64,000 bases of DNA, taken from assembly GCF_014696625.1 (NCBI RefSeq), contig NZ_JACJQL010000008.1:62001-126000 (forward strand), written 5' to 3'. The notes below the pieces were generated by a model. It was not told the origin of the DNA and did no database searches. It saw only the letters and a program-made list of their open reading frames with translations. This DNA is from Nostoc parmelioides FACHB-3921. Lineage in GTDB: Bacteria; Cyanobacteriota; Cyanobacteriia; Cyanobacteriales; Nostocaceae. How positions within the stretch are numbered: position 1 is the first letter of the stretch; each line of letters begins with the position of its first letter. Shown here piece after piece: positions 8,660 to 18,287 of the stretch. Made by a program: the position numbers and the translations under genes.

Positions 8660-8835
8660 TTCCTATATCATGCCATTAGCATCGAGCGATCGCACCTCCC
8701 CACATTCCCAAACTGCGATCGCCTGTTTTTCCAGATGAGCGATCGCACTCTAAATTCCCAAAGCGATACCTCCGGTAAGCTTCGCTAACGCCTGTTTATT
8801 AAGATGAGCGCATTCTGCACAATCATAAAGCGATC
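8660..8835. repeat. HIP1-rich intergenic repeat cluster
   Basis: The same repeat vocabulary as at 7840-8040: several GCGATCGC or near-HIP1 octamers, 'cattcccaaa', and 'gcgatacctccggtaagc'. It lies between the DUF433 gene and the unknown gene at 8847. Confidence 0.6.
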
Positions 8836-8846
8836 ACACCCTCTAT

Positions 8847-9551
8847 TTATGAATTTGGTTCATTATCTTTAATAATTTCTGCTGTTTTAAGACAATCAAC
8901 AATTATTGTAAATATTTTACAAGCAGGTAAAACCAATTCCAAATCGTCTGGATATAACTGCTGAAATAATTCAATTGACTCTCTAATAATATGGTAAAAA
9001 ATAATAAGATGTATTTCATAAAGATTCTTAGCAATATTTCCGTTAAAAATAGGTGTAATTGAGGCTCCCGTGAAAGTATCTCTATTAACTGAATGTAAAA
9101 ATGATAGAAAATCTGGTTGAGATATGTGACCTATTTGATTCATATCACCATAATGTAGGTTAAAAGTAGGAGGTGCATATTTAACATTTGGAGTTTGACC
9201 ATCTTTATCAACTCCTTTTTTAATCTCATTGATACGAGTAATTATTTCAATTTCTTGCTTTATAGCCACAGATGCTTTAACGTACTGTCCTTCTGAAATC
9301 AGTTTTTTAGTATATAATTCTCCTTGGAAAAATATAGTTATAAGTTGTAATATTTTTCCTAATTGTTCATTTGTATTTCCAGGAATACCTGCTCTATAAA
9401 CTAGCAAGTCTGTAATTGCTGTAATCATTAATAAACGAGATTCTATTAGAAATTTTCCATATTGCTGCTCTGATTTTAATCTAATTGAATTAGATATTTT
9501 TATCCAATCATTGGTAATTTTTTTACCAAACGATATAGCATTTTGTTTCAA
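8847..9551 (-). CDS. Hypothetical protein (234 aa), probably 5'-frameshifted
   Basis: The open frame begins only with TTG at 9551 and has no upstream ATG before a stop. Directly upstream in another frame is an ATG-started 23-codon ORF (9575-9646) with a good AGGGAT site. Removing two bases at the TATATA run near 9577 would join both into one protein with a continuous basic and acidic helix. The product is helical, AT-rich in codon use and has no motif I recognise. It lies in the accessory patch. It may be a decayed gene, a sequencing or assembly slip, or a real TTG start. Confidence 0.55.
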   Translation of the reverse strand: MKQNAISFGKKITNDWIKISNSIRLKSEQQYGKFLIESRLLMITAITDLLVYRAGIPGNTNEQLGKILQLITIFFQGELYTKKLISEGQYVKASVAIKQEIEIITRINEIKKGVDKDGQTPNVKYAPPTFNLHYGDMNQIGHISQPDFLSFLHSVNRDTFTGASITPIFNGNIAKNLYEIHLIIFYHIIRESIELFQQLYPDDLELVLPACKIFTIIVDCLKTAEIIKDNEPNS

Positions 9552-9574
9552 AGAGTTAGTATCTTCAAGATTTT

Positions 9575-9646
9575 CTATATAATTTTATTAACTTCCTTCA
9601 ATCTCTTTTGATGAGCTACTTTTTTACTAAAGCCTTTGAACGCCAT
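9575..9646 (-). pseudogene. Likely detached N-terminus of the gene at 8847-9551
   Basis: An ATG at 9646, preceded by AGGGAT eight or so bases upstream, opens 23 codons (MAFKGFSKKVAHQKRLKEVN then KII) before TAG at 9577-9575. The basic N-terminus would run on into IENLEDTNSLKQN if two bases were removed at the TA dinucleotide run, giving a gene spanning 8847-9646. This is inference from frame and composition. Confidence 0.45.
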
Positions 9647-9689
9647 AAATAATATCCCTAATAGGTTTTAATATTATAGTTAAAATATT

Positions 9690-9715
9690 TAAAGGGATAC
9701 GGCTTGCCGTATCCC
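9690..9715 (-). terminator. Perfect hairpin downstream of the chlH 3' copy
   Basis: GGGATACGGC and GCCGTATCCC pair perfectly around TT at 9694-9715. Read on the minus strand it is followed by TTT and AT-rich sequence. It lies just beyond the partial chlH copy, as a terminator would for an intact chlH end. Confidence 0.5.
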
Positions 9716-9750
9716 CAAAACTTTATGCTATTTATACAGATTGAAAGTTG

Positions 9751-9855
9751 CTACTCAATCCCCTCAATTCGGTCTTCAACTTCTTGGTACAACTCGCGGA
9801 GGCGGTCTAAATTCTCCTCGCTAGTTTCCCAATAAAGTGACCATTCACTTCCAAC
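9751..9855 (-). pseudogene. Partial copy of the chlH 3' end
   Basis: About 105 bp repeat the last 35 codons of chlH. A 66-bp core (9770-9835) is identical to 10801-10866. The upstream part has a one-base deletion. The final codons still encode VEDRIEGIE and stop, but with five synonymous changes, including TAG for TAA. It is therefore a fragment of a second, once functional chlH version rather than a fresh copy. Together with chlH it brackets xisI and xisH. Confidence 0.85.
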
Positions 9856-9931
9856 CATATTGATATCATATTGATGAAAGAATAGTAGTTAAGATTTAAT
9901 AACTAATCCTTGTATATTTTCCATATATTTA

Positions 9932-10267
9932 CTAACTCACAGCATAGTCTGTAAACTGCCTCATAAAAGGCGACTGAAAACCTAACACAATATCTTCCTT
10001 TGGAACTCCCGCAGCTACCAAATTAGCAGCTATATCATCCTCTGTACCATTCCACTGAAGCCAAATTTTGCCACCTTTAATGTCAATGTGGATGATACAA
10101 CTATGTACCCAATTTTGACCTTCCCAGCCTACATGAACTATTTGATAATGGTCGCGTTCTTTATCGAAAATTGTCTCAACTTCTATATTTGAGTGAGATG
10201 GTTTTTGCTCACCGTAATCATTTAATATGTTTTGTACAAGCTGCCGATAATGAGTTAATTTATCCAT
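9932..10267 (-). CDS. xisI: XisI family protein (fdxN element excision controlling factor-like)
   Basis: The 111-residue protein matches XisI: an N-terminal YRQLVQNILNDYG, then FDKERDHYQIVHVGWEG, HIDIKGGKIWLQWNGTED and a C-terminal GVPKEDIVLGFQSPFMRQFT. XisI and XisH were first described as accessory factors for excision of the fdxN element during heterocyst formation, but many copies lie far from any such element. AGGAGGT sits about ten bases before the ATG, the best ribosome site in this patch. xisH lies 50 bp upstream, so the two form an operon. Confidence 0.9.
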   Translation of the reverse strand: MDKLTHYRQLVQNILNDYGEQKPSHSNIEVETIFDKERDHYQIVHVGWEGQNWVHSCIIHIDIKGGKIWLQWNGTEDDIAANLVAAGVPKEDIVLGFQSPFMRQFTDYAVS

Positions 10268-10317
10268 TGGAAAATTACCTCCTGCTCTACATCATAAACC
10301 AGCATCTTAACTTGATT

Positions 10318-10674
10318 TTATATTATGATCTCTTTGGGGAAATCAAGTTGAAAAAATGTTTTGTAAGTTGTTAAAGGTACTGCTAAATATAAAATACGAT
10401 CAGGTTCTACCTTTCTCAATGCACCTCTATAATTAATAAACTGCCCTAATGCTGTATGAAATTCTGAAATTGCAGACGACTGCTTTAAAAAACTTTTGAC
10501 TTCAACTGCAATTTTTTGTCCTTGGCGTTCTGCGGCAATCAGTTTTTGGGCGGCTAAGTCAATAGAAAGATTAACTCCTCCCACGCTAATTGTGAGTGGA
10601 TCATCAGTAATTTGCCAACCGTCTTTCTTTAAAGCTGTTTTGACAACTTCATGAAAAACATCTCTAGCAGACAT
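10318..10674 (-). CDS. xisH: XisH family protein (fdxN element excision controlling factor-like)
   Basis: The 118-residue protein carries the XisH core: ARDVFHEVVKTALKKDGW, then LSIDLAAQKLIAAER, KIAVEVKSFL, SEFHTALGQFINYRG and ILYLAVPLTTY. The D...E-V-K arrangement is that of a PD-(D/E)XK nuclease-like fold. It precedes xisI in the same orientation. The pair sits between chlH and a partial copy of the chlH 3' end. Whether this copy acts in excision, as a toxin-antitoxin pair or in defence is not shown by the sequence. Confidence 0.9.
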   Translation of the reverse strand: MSARDVFHEVVKTALKKDGWQITDDPLTISVGGVNLSIDLAAQKLIAAERQGQKIAVEVKSFLKQSSAISEFHTALGQFINYRGALRKVEPDRILYLAVPLTTYKTFFQLDFPKEIII

Positions 10675-10740
10675 ACATATCTATAATTATATTTCTAATT
10701 TTCATTAGGGTACATTATTTACCATCCGTAAACACGGTTA

Positions 10741-10772
10741 AAAAAATAGAGACGTTCTACAGAACGTCTCTA
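10741..10772 (-). terminator. chlH terminator
   Basis: TAGAGACGTTCT and AGAACGTCTCTA form a perfect 12-bp stem around AC. On the minus strand it is followed by a run of T (complement of 10741-10746), ten bases after the chlH stop. Similar 'gagacgttc' palindromes are common in Nostoc spacers. Confidence 0.75.
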
Positions 10773-10781
10773 TCTTGATGG

Positions 10782-13700
10782 TTATTCTATGCCCTCAATG
10801 CGGTCTTCAACTTCTTGGTACAACTCGCGGAGGCGGTCTAAATTCTCCTCGCTAGTTTCCCAATAACCGCGACCATTCACTTCCAACAAAGTTGAGACAA
10901 TCTTGCGGAAGGAATGGGGGTTGAGGTTCATCAACCGTTTCTGCATTTCTTCATCTTTGATGAAGGTTTCGTTGGTATCCTCGTAAATCCAGTTATCCAC
11001 TGCGCCGGCTGTTGCACTCCAACCTGTGGTATTTACCAACCGCTTGGAAAGTTCGCGGACACCTTCGTAACCGTGAGACAGCATACCTTCGTACCACTTG
11101 GGATTTAACAATTTGGTACGGGCATCTAGGCGGACGGTTTCGGATAATGTGCGGACTTGGGCGTTAGCTGTGGTGGTGTCTGCAATGTAGGATGAAGGTT
11201 TCTTTCCATCACCACGCAGACTTGCTACCAACTTGGTGGGGTCGGAGTCGAAGTAGTGGGAAACGTCTGTCAAGCTAATCTCGGAGGAATCCAGGTTTTG
11301 GAAAGTTGCATCAGCAGTTTTTAAGGTGCTTTCAAAAAGCTGCCGGGATTCGTCCATCATTCCGGGGTTATCGGAATTGAAGGAGAAGGATTTGCGCTTG
11401 AGGTACATTTCTTGTAACTCGGCTTCGCTGTCCCATGTGCTGTTTTCTACTGCCAAGTTGATATTTGAGGAGTAGGAACCAGAAGCGTTGGAGAACACGC
11501 GGGTGGCTGCTTGTCTGAGGTTAATACCCATTTCCTCAGCTTGTTGCAGTGCGTGTTTGCGAACGAAGTTCATTTCTAATGGTTCATCCGCTTCCGCCGC
11601 CATCTTCACCCCTTGGTCTAACAAGTTCATCTGGTTAATGAACAAGTCGCGGAATACACCAGAACAGTTTATTACTACGTCAATTCTGGGTCTTCCCAAC
11701 TCTCCTAGGGGTATTAACTCCAACTTGTTCACCCGTCCCAAAGCATCGGGAACCGGACGTACACCAACCATCCACATGATTTGGGCTAGGGATTCGCCGT
11801 AGGTTTTGATGTTATCGGTTCCCCAAAGGACGCAGGCGATGGTTTCTGGCCAGTTACCATTGTTGTCAGCTTTGTTTCGTGCCAATAGCCGATCTACAAC
11901 GATTTTGGCTGATTGGACGGCGGCGGCTGTGGGAATTGATTGGGGGTCTAGGGCGTGGATGTTTTTACCTGTGGGCAATACATCTGGGTTGCGGATGGGG
12001 TCGCCACCAGGGCCCGGTAATATGTATTCGCCTTCTAAGCCTTTGAGTAATGCGCCGAGTTCGTTGTCTGCACAAACTTGTTGTAAGCAGAACTCTAAAT
12101 ACTCGAACAGGGGTTTTAAGGCTGAGGTGTCAACTTTGGGATAACCTGATTGATGCAGGGATTCTACCCAAGGTTCTTTTTTACCCATGTTGAAGAAATT
12201 CAACTTGGAAACGAGGGAAACTCGTCCTTCTGCGTTGGTTTGTTCTTCTACTAAAGCGCGGACGGCGGCGCGGGTGGCTAGGGTGATGTCTTGTAGTAAT
12301 TGGACATCTTCTAGTATGCCTCTGTCGTTATTTTGGTAAATTTCGTCAATGTCGCGCCCCAGGCTGTTAGCGATGATCCGGGGTAAGCTGAGAATTTCTT
12401 CTTCTTGACGGTCTAAGCTGGCGATGTTGACTAGTGTGGCGATCGCTTCCTCTGCTGTTGGGGGCTTACCAATGACGTGCAAACCACAAGGTAACAACCG
12501 GGATTCGATCTCCATCAGCTTGCGGTAGACGCTACCAACTATATTATCCCGTTCTTCGGGGGTCATATCTTTGGCATCGGTTTCAGGCAAGTTAATATCT
12601 TTATCCAGGTTGACGATGCGGCATTTATCCATGATCGTGTTGACGATGGGGATACCGCGACCGCTATCTTTTAAGGTTTGGTAAGACGCAATTAACTCAC
12701 TGAGTTCTTTCAAACCTTTGTACAAACCAGCGTTTTCCGCCGGTGGTGTCAGGTAGGAAATTGTTTCGGCGTAACTGCGGCGTTTCGCAATTGTCGCTTC
12801 GCTGGGGTTGTTAGCTGCGTAATAGTACAGGTTGGGAATTGTGCCAATTAAGTTATCTGGGTAACATTCACCAGACATCCCCATTTGCTTACCTGGCATG
12901 AATTCCAATGAACCGTGTGTACCGAAGTGCAGTACAGCATCAGCGCCCCAAATTCTTTCTAGGTAAGTGTAGTAAGCAGCAAAGCCGTGGTGAGGACTAG
13001 CAGAACGGGAGAACAACAACCGCATCGGGTCGCCTTCATAACCAAAGGTGGGTTGTACACCAATGAAGACGTTACCGAATTGCTTACCGTAAATTAACAG
13101 GTTTTGTCCGTCACTGTTGAGGTTTCCTGGTGGTGGGCCCCAGTTTTCTTCTAGGCGTTGGGAATAAGGTGTTAGTTCCTCATATTCTGGGACTGACATC
13201 TTATAAGCAATGTTGAGTTCCGGGCTAGCATACTGTGCTTGTGCGTCGTGGATGACTTGTTCCATCAACTCTTTGGCGTTTTCTGGCAAGTCTTGCACGT
13301 CGTAGCCGTTGTTCCTCAACGCCTGCATCACTTCGTAGATGGAACCAAATACATCTAAGTAAGCAGCAGTCCCCACGTTCCCTTTATCCGGTGGGAAGCT
13401 GAAAACGGTGATAGCGACTTTTTTGTTGAGCTTGGGTTTGCGGCGCAGGTTAGCCCACTTTAAAGCACGTTGGGCGACGGCGGCGATACGGTCTTGGAGG
13501 GCGATCGCTTTTCCTGTTGCCCCATCTCTACCCGATAATATAATCGGTTCAATCGCCCCATCTAATTCGGGAATGGCAATCTGCAACGCCACCTGAATCG
13601 GATGTAACCCTAAATCGCTGTCTAACCACTCTTCAGTCGTTTGGAAGACTAAAGGCAACGCCACCATGTAAGGACGATTCAGGCGTTTAAGTGCGTCAAT

Positions 13701-14768
13701 TGCTTTAGGATGGTCTTGTCTAGCCGGGCCACCCACCAACGCAAAACCAGTGAGAGATATAACTGCATCTACTAACGGTGTTTTAGTCGTTGGTTCGTAA
13801 AAGTAAGCATCCACAGGCTTGGAGAAATCCAGACCTCCAGCAAAGACTGGCAATACCCTTGCCCCTAAGGCTTCCAACTCCTGCACCATTGCCACATAAT
13901 GGGCATCGTCACCGGTCACTAGGTGAGTGCGTTGTAATACCAAACCGACACAGGGCGCTAAGGGATCTTTTAAATCGCTGGATATATCCTTACGGGCTGT
14001 GTACCAGTTGAGGTATTCTCTGACATCCTCAAACATACTCGGCGCTAAAGGATGCCAAATCCCTAAATCAGGATAGACAACTGGCGCTTCATATTCTACG
14101 GATGCAGAATTCTGTTTTTCTACTGCTTTTAATACGTATTTATCAGTTAGCATCAGCAAGAAGTTTTCCAGATTTTCTGGGGAACCTCCTAGCCAATATT
14201 GAAAGCTCAACATAAAATTGCGAGCGTCCTGTGCCTTCTCCACTGGTAAATACTTTAGTACTTGCGGCAAGGTTCGCAATAACTTCAGCATCCCATCTTG
14301 GAATCCCGCACCGGATTTTTCTTTGCGTTTCCGCATAAATTGGGCGATCGCACTTTTCGACTGTCCCAACTGTGCCAGAGAAAAGCTGCCCATTTTGTTC
14401 AGGCGCATAACTTCTGGCATCGAGGGAAAGACAACGGCAACGTCTAAGCGATCGCGGTGTGGTTCTACTGCTGCAACTACTTTCTGTGCTAAGTCTTCGA
14501 TGAAAATCAATGAAGCGATGAAAATATTGGCACCCTCGATCTCCCGCTTGAACTCTTCGTAGTTCTCTGGATCTCTCAGTTCCTCAATCAAATACCCACT
14601 GATTTCAATCGCCAGGTTGGGATTATTCGCGTTAATCGTGCGAACCGCTTGCGACAGTGCGCTCTGGTACTGGGACTCAAGCACGACATAGACCACCTTA
14701 ATTAAATTACGTCCGCGCAGGTTATCAGGCGCAATGTGTCTAATGGTGGACTTGACGTGGGTGAACAT
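10782..14768 (-). CDS. chlH: Magnesium chelatase subunit H
   Basis: The 1328-residue protein is the porphyrin-binding catalytic subunit of Mg-chelatase, which inserts Mg2+ into protoporphyrin IX with ChlI and ChlD at the first committed step of chlorophyll synthesis. It shows the CobN/ChlH fold throughout, with [19 protein letters not shown] near the middle and [19 protein letters not shown] in the C-terminal half. Frames extend to a TTG at 14831, but the ATG at 14768 gives the family-typical start [20 protein letters not shown]. chlI and chlD are not adjacent. Its 3' end is duplicated at 9751-9855. Confidence 0.95.
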   Translation of the reverse strand: MFTHVKSTIRHIAPDNLRGRNLIKVVYVVLESQYQSALSQAVRTINANNPNLAIEISGYLIEELRDPENYEEFKREIEGANIFIASLIFIEDLAQKVVAAVEPHRDRLDVAVVFPSMPEVMRLNKMGSFSLAQLGQSKSAIAQFMRKRKEKSGAGFQDGMLKLLRTLPQVLKYLPVEKAQDARNFMLSFQYWLGGSPENLENFLLMLTDKYVLKAVEKQNSASVEYEAPVVYPDLGIWHPLAPSMFEDVREYLNWYTARKDISSDLKDPLAPCVGLVLQRTHLVTGDDAHYVAMVQELEALGARVLPVFAGGLDFSKPVDAYFYEPTTKTPLVDAVISLTGFALVGGPARQDHPKAIDALKRLNRPYMVALPLVFQTTEEWLDSDLGLHPIQVALQIAIPELDGAIEPIILSGRDGATGKAIALQDRIAAVAQRALKWANLRRKPKLNKKVAITVFSFPPDKGNVGTAAYLDVFGSIYEVMQALRNNGYDVQDLPENAKELMEQVIHDAQAQYASPELNIAYKMSVPEYEELTPYSQRLEENWGPPPGNLNSDGQNLLIYGKQFGNVFIGVQPTFGYEGDPMRLLFSRSASPHHGFAAYYTYLERIWGADAVLHFGTHGSLEFMPGKQMGMSGECYPDNLIGTIPNLYYYAANNPSEATIAKRRSYAETISYLTPPAENAGLYKGLKELSELIASYQTLKDSGRGIPIVNTIMDKCRIVNLDKDINLPETDAKDMTPEERDNIVGSVYRKLMEIESRLLPCGLHVIGKPPTAEEAIATLVNIASLDRQEEEILSLPRIIANSLGRDIDEIYQNNDRGILEDVQLLQDITLATRAAVRALVEEQTNAEGRVSLVSKLNFFNMGKKEPWVESLHQSGYPKVDTSALKPLFEYLEFCLQQVCADNELGALLKGLEGEYILPGPGGDPIRNPDVLPTGKNIHALDPQSIPTAAAVQSAKIVVDRLLARNKADNNGNWPETIACVLWGTDNIKTYGESLAQIMWMVGVRPVPDALGRVNKLELIPLGELGRPRIDVVINCSGVFRDLFINQMNLLDQGVKMAAEADEPLEMNFVRKHALQQAEEMGINLRQAATRVFSNASGSYSSNINLAVENSTWDSEAELQEMYLKRKSFSFNSDNPGMMDESRQLFESTLKTADATFQNLDSSEISLTDVSHYFDSDPTKLVASLRGDGKKPSSYIADTTTANAQVRTLSETVRLDARTKLLNPKWYEGMLSHGYEGVRELSKRLVNTTGWSATAGAVDNWIYEDTNETFIKDEEMQKRLMNLNPHSFRKIVSTLLEVNGRGYWETSEENLDRLRELYQEVEDRIEGIE

Positions 14769-15270
14769 GCTTCCTCGGCTCCTTTGATGCGTGTTCTCTA
14801 CTAAATTTTCTTGGGGACTCATGCCGCCCAAGAGAGATTTTTTTGTTCGGCAATATCAGTTTTTTATCAGAAAAAGCTTGCCCAATGGGCATTTTGTCGT
14901 TCATCTGACACAAATCGATATAAAAATCGCAAACTTTATCAACAAACATTAATAAATAATAAGAGTAAACACTCAGTATTTGTAAAGAAAAATTAATATT
15001 TCGGTAACAGATGGAAAAAATAAAAAACTCCATCCCCTGGTGGGTTAAGTTTTTGTCAGTAGTCAATAGTCAGTGGTTAGTAGCAAAAACGCCTAAAAAC
15101 CACCCAAGAGGGAATGGTGTATTAAACTGGATCATTTCAACAACTGATACGCACATTGATTACTTAAAAATAGTTAAATTTATATTTGAGTAACAATTTT
15201 TAAGTAAATACAAATAGACTTAAAAAGTAAATTATATAACACTTATTACTGTATTATTACGTATTTGATT
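14769..15270. other. Divergent spacer between chlH and a Ser/Thr kinase gene
   Basis: About 500 AT-rich bp that should hold the chlH promoter on the minus strand and the kinase promoter on the plus strand. A short run of TAGTCA-like heptamers lies near 15058-15080. I see no element with inverted ends and no gene. Confidence 0.4.
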
Positions 15271-16962
15271 ATGGAACAGCTGCTGGACAATCGTTATCGG
15301 GTGATTAAAACCTTGGGTAGTGGTGGCTTTGGGGAAACATTCTTAGCCGAAGATAGCCAAATGCCCTCCAACCGCCGTTGTGTAGTAAAACAGCTCAGAC
15401 CAATTCACAATAATCCCCAGATTTATCAACTAGTACAAGAACGTTTTCAAAGAGAAGCAGCGATTTTAGAAGATTTGGGCAGCTACTCAGGACAAATACC
15501 CACCTTGTATGCTTATTTTCAGTCGAATACCCAATTTTACGTAGTCCAAGAATGGGTAGAAGGGGATACTCTCACAGCCAAACTGAAACAGCAAGGTTTA
15601 TTGAGTGAAAGTGCTGTTCGAGATATTTTGATCAACTTATTACCCGTTCTGGAGTATGTCCACTCTAAGCGCATCATTCACCGCGACATCAAACCAGACA
15701 ACATAATTTTGCGCCATCGTGACGGTAAACCCGTATTGATTGATTTTGGTGCAGTGCGGGAATCAATGGGAACAGTCGTTAATTCCCAAGGTAATCCTAC
15801 CAGTTCCATTGTTATTGGTACACCTGGATATATGCCCAGCGAGCAAGCAGCCGGAAGACCAGTTTATTCCAGTGATTTATATAGTTTAGGTCTGACAGCA
15901 ATTTATTTGCTCACCGGCAAACAGCCACAGGAATTAGAAACAGACCCCCACAGTGGGGAGATTATTTGGCATAGATACGCCTTGAATATAAGTCCTACAT
16001 TAGCAGCTGTGATTGATCGAGCGATCGCCTACCATCCACGAGAACGTTTCATCACCGCTAGAGAAATGCTCGACGCTTTGCAATTAGGTGTAGTTTCCCC
16101 TCCAACAGTTCCCTATCAACAACCACAATCATCACCCACCATCCCTTATCAGCAACCACCAGTAGTAACTACACCACCTTTTGCAACTCAAACAAACACC
16201 GTCGCCGTTAGTCCAGGTACTACACCCACACCACAACCGATAAATCACAACAACAGTAATAGAGGTATCCTCATGGGTAGTTTAATTGCTGGCGGTTTAA
16301 TTGGTGCTTCCGTAGTTATTGGTTTTGCCCTCACTAGACCAAATCAACCTGTAACACAAACAACATCTTTACCTAGTGAAACTACCATCAGCAACAATGC
16401 CACCCCAACAGTGGAACCATCACCCACAGCCACCCCTGAAACACCGATCAATCAGAATGTCACTCAAAATACCACACCACAGGCATCTGTCCGATTTCCC
16501 AGAAACTCAAGACCGTTTACCACACCCATAGATTCCCAACCCAGCAATAATATAGAACCGACTACGTCCGTTCCACAGCCAACCACACCACCAGAACCCC
16601 AAATTACAACCCCACCACAACAAACAGATAGACCTTCACCAGAAGAGGCTGTGCAAAATTACTATGAAACCATCAATGAGGGTGAATATAGTACCGCTTG
16701 GAATCTGCTAGCTCCCAGTTTCCAAAATAATAGAAAATTGCACCCCAGAGGTTATGAGTCCTATCTTGATTGGTGGGGTGGACAAGTGGAAAGTGTAGAT
16801 GTTGAACAAGTAAGTTTGCTAGAAGCGAATGCAGACACAGCCACAGTTAATGCTCAATTGCGATATTTTATGAAAAGTGGCAGGCAATCATCCAGTTCTG
16901 TACGCTTCTCTTTAGTATGGGATGGGGACAATAATAGATGGGTTGTCAGTGGTGCTAGATAG
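15271..16962 (+). CDS. Transmembrane Ser/Thr protein kinase (Hanks type), paralogue 1
   Basis: The 563-residue protein has an intact kinase domain at residues 1-270: GSGGFGETF loop, catalytic K40, HRDIKPDN (H137-D139), DFG (158-160) and GTPGYMPSEQ activation segment. A Pro/Thr/Gln-rich linker and one membrane span (MGSLIAGGLIGASVVIGFAL, about 334-353) follow, then a second Pro/Thr linker. The C-terminal 105 residues look like an NTF2/SnoaL-type domain placed outside the membrane (YYETINEGEYSTAWNLLAP). The frame opens at TTG 15265; ATG 15271 starts the conserved MEQLLDNRYRV. A paralogue lies at 18288. Confidence 0.9.
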   Translation: MEQLLDNRYRVIKTLGSGGFGETFLAEDSQMPSNRRCVVKQLRPIHNNPQIYQLVQERFQREAAILEDLGSYSGQIPTLYAYFQSNTQFYVVQEWVEGDTLTAKLKQQGLLSESAVRDILINLLPVLEYVHSKRIIHRDIKPDNIILRHRDGKPVLIDFGAVRESMGTVVNSQGNPTSSIVIGTPGYMPSEQAAGRPVYSSDLYSLGLTAIYLLTGKQPQELETDPHSGEIIWHRYALNISPTLAAVIDRAIAYHPRERFITAREMLDALQLGVVSPPTVPYQQPQSSPTIPYQQPPVVTTPPFATQTNTVAVSPGTTPTPQPINHNNSNRGILMGSLIAGGLIGASVVIGFALTRPNQPVTQTTSLPSETTISNNATPTVEPSPTATPETPINQNVTQNTTPQASVRFPRNSRPFTTPIDSQPSNNIEPTTSVPQPTTPPEPQITTPPQQTDRPSPEEAVQNYYETINEGEYSTAWNLLAPSFQNNRKLHPRGYESYLDWWGGQVESVDVEQVSLLEANADTATVNAQLRYFMKSGRQSSSSVRFSLVWDGDNNRWVVSGAR

Positions 16963-16993
16963 GCTAATTGTTTCCTGGGATATATTTGACCAA

Positions 16994-17047
16994 GAAAGGG
17001 AACAGATAGGTAGTATGGAGTATTACATACGAATCTATTCCCTTTTT
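16994..17047 (+). terminator. Terminator after the first kinase gene
   Basis: AAAGGGAA-CAGAT pairs with ATCTATTCCCTTT with a shorter inner pairing, and runs into TTTTTT. It lies about 30 bp after the kinase stop and may also serve the convergent gene at 17101. Confidence 0.6.
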
Positions 17048-17100
17048 TGAATCACAGTATAGTGGAGCAAAGTTTGCTAATCAGGTATTAGAGTAACTTC

Positions 17101-17667
17101 TTATAATCTTGCACACTGATCTTCTTTACTACCTTGGACAATATTGTCACCACCAATCGGCTGAGGAGTATTTTCTTTACACTGCAAATTGCCCTTAACG
17201 CGATTTTGCCGAATCATTACCCCTCCAGTATTTTGAAAGACTTGTAAATTGCCGCCAATTTGGTTTTGATTAGCAACTATTTGTCTTGAGTTCGACTCCA
17301 ACTGCAAATCTCCATCGATGCTTGTACTCACCACACGAGCCGCACGACCTTGCTTCACTTGGATGCTTCCACCGACGGTGGTATTAGAATTTACATCTAC
17401 TAGAGTTGCACCCTCTGCCTGAATACTACCATTGACTTTCGCACCTATGGCCTTGAGGGTTGCGCCGCCTTCGACTACGATATTTCCTTTGACGGTAGTT
17501 CCAGCGAGGGTGCAAGTTTTACCTTGAGGTACTTTCACATTATCAACGGTGATTGCACCTAGTCTTCTTTGGCAGGAAATCTCTTCAGCAACTGCAATGT
17601 GAGGGAACATTAGACTAGTGCTGAATCCGATCAATGTCATTGCCACGCTAGAAATTGACTTTAGCAT
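17101..17667 (-). CDS. Secreted beta-repeat protein, unknown
   Basis: The 188-residue protein starts with a signal peptide (hydrophobic MTLIGFSTSLMFPHIAVA, cut likely after AVA-EE). The mature part is a series of roughly 20-residue repeats rich in V, G, N and Q (NVKVPQGKTC, VKGNIVVEGG, VNGSIQAEGA, VGGSIQVKQG, IDGDLQLESN, IGGNLQVFQN, VKGNLQCKEN). This suggests a short right-handed beta-solenoid, bactofilin- or DUF-like. Four cysteines in the mature part could form disulfides. It lies between the two kinase genes on the opposite strand. Function unknown. Confidence 0.7.
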   Translation of the reverse strand: MLKSISSVAMTLIGFSTSLMFPHIAVAEEISCQRRLGAITVDNVKVPQGKTCTLAGTTVKGNIVVEGGATLKAIGAKVNGSIQAEGATLVDVNSNTTVGGSIQVKQGRAARVVSTSIDGDLQLESNSRQIVANQNQIGGNLQVFQNTGGVMIRQNRVKGNLQCKENTPQPIGGDNIVQGSKEDQCARL

Positions 17668-17690
17668 AACTGGTTTAGGTTGTGGTAAAA

Positions 17691-17847
17691 GTTGATAGTT
17701 AACGCGTTGTGCAACTTATTTTTGAAACCCCTCTCCAAACCTCTCCCCTGCAAGGAGAGAGGCTTTAAATATTGCCCCCCTTCCCTTGTAGGGAAGGGGT
17801 TGGGGGTTAGGTTTGAGAGAAAGTTGCACACGGCGTTAGTTATCAAT
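17691..17847. mobile_element. Palindromic MITE-like element with about 28-bp inverted ends
   Basis: The left end GTTGATAGTTAACGCGTTGT and the inverse of the right end (ATTGATAACTAACGCCGTGT) match closely and both continue into GCAACTT. The interior has two pyrimidine/purine-rich hairpins (CCTCTCC...GGAGAGAGG and CCCTTCCCTTG...GGGAAGGGGT), the 'cctctcc' repeat widespread in Nostoc genomes. Its symmetry opens frames on both strands, which are not genes. Confidence 0.65.
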
Positions 17848-18070
17848 GTCATACAGAAGCATGAAAACTATTTAAATAATTGATGAGAAAAAACTCATGA
17901 ATCAGCTAACCTTTTACGCATTTAAATGGTAGATTTCGCACTCAGGTTGTCAAAAATCCACAGTCCACAGTCCAAGCTAGCCTTTAACTCTGGACTCTTA
18001 ACTATGGAAAGATCTGACGCAAAAATATTTGCTCTAGGTGCGTATCACCTTATTTGAATTCTCAAAGTAA

Positions 18071-18176
18071 TACCAATTTGAAAAAAGAATGCGACCAATA
18101 AACCATCTGTAGATACGCGATTAATCGCGTCTTCATTTCACCCAATGATGTGTTGCAATCATTAATTGAATTGGTA
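18071..18176. mobile_element. 106-bp MITE-like element, TACCAATT family
   Basis: Ends are TACCAATTTGAAAAAAGAAT and the inverse of TTAATTGAATTGGTA. The flanks are TAA on the left and TAG on the right, so a target duplication is at best imperfect. The interior holds the small palindrome 'acgcgattaatcgcgt'. It lies 110 bp before the second kinase gene, so it may contribute to its leader. Confidence 0.55.
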
Positions 18177-18287
18177 TAGCTACAACAAAATTGCGATAGG
18201 AACGGGATATCTTGCATATTTGCGGGAACATAACCTATCACCACATCGTGATGTACATTGAGAAAGGGCGGACACTTTGAACTTTCC

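Noticed and set aside
9932..10674. Reading XisH/XisI as evidence of a nearby fdxN element
   Set aside because: No XisF-type recombinase or nif/fdx gene is present; XisHI copies are common away from that element.
14769..14831. N-terminal extension of chlH to a TTG
   Set aside because: It adds 21 residues before the family-typical [11 protein letters not shown] start; the ATG at 14768 is favoured.
15011..15193. 60-codon plus-strand ORF upstream of the first kinase gene
   Set aside because: It spans heptamer repeats and has no ribosome binding site or recognisable domain.
17661..17883. Two overlapping ORFs on opposite strands (63 codons each) near 17.7 kb
   Set aside because: They arise from the symmetry of the palindromic repeat element and have no ribosome site or protein-like composition outside it.
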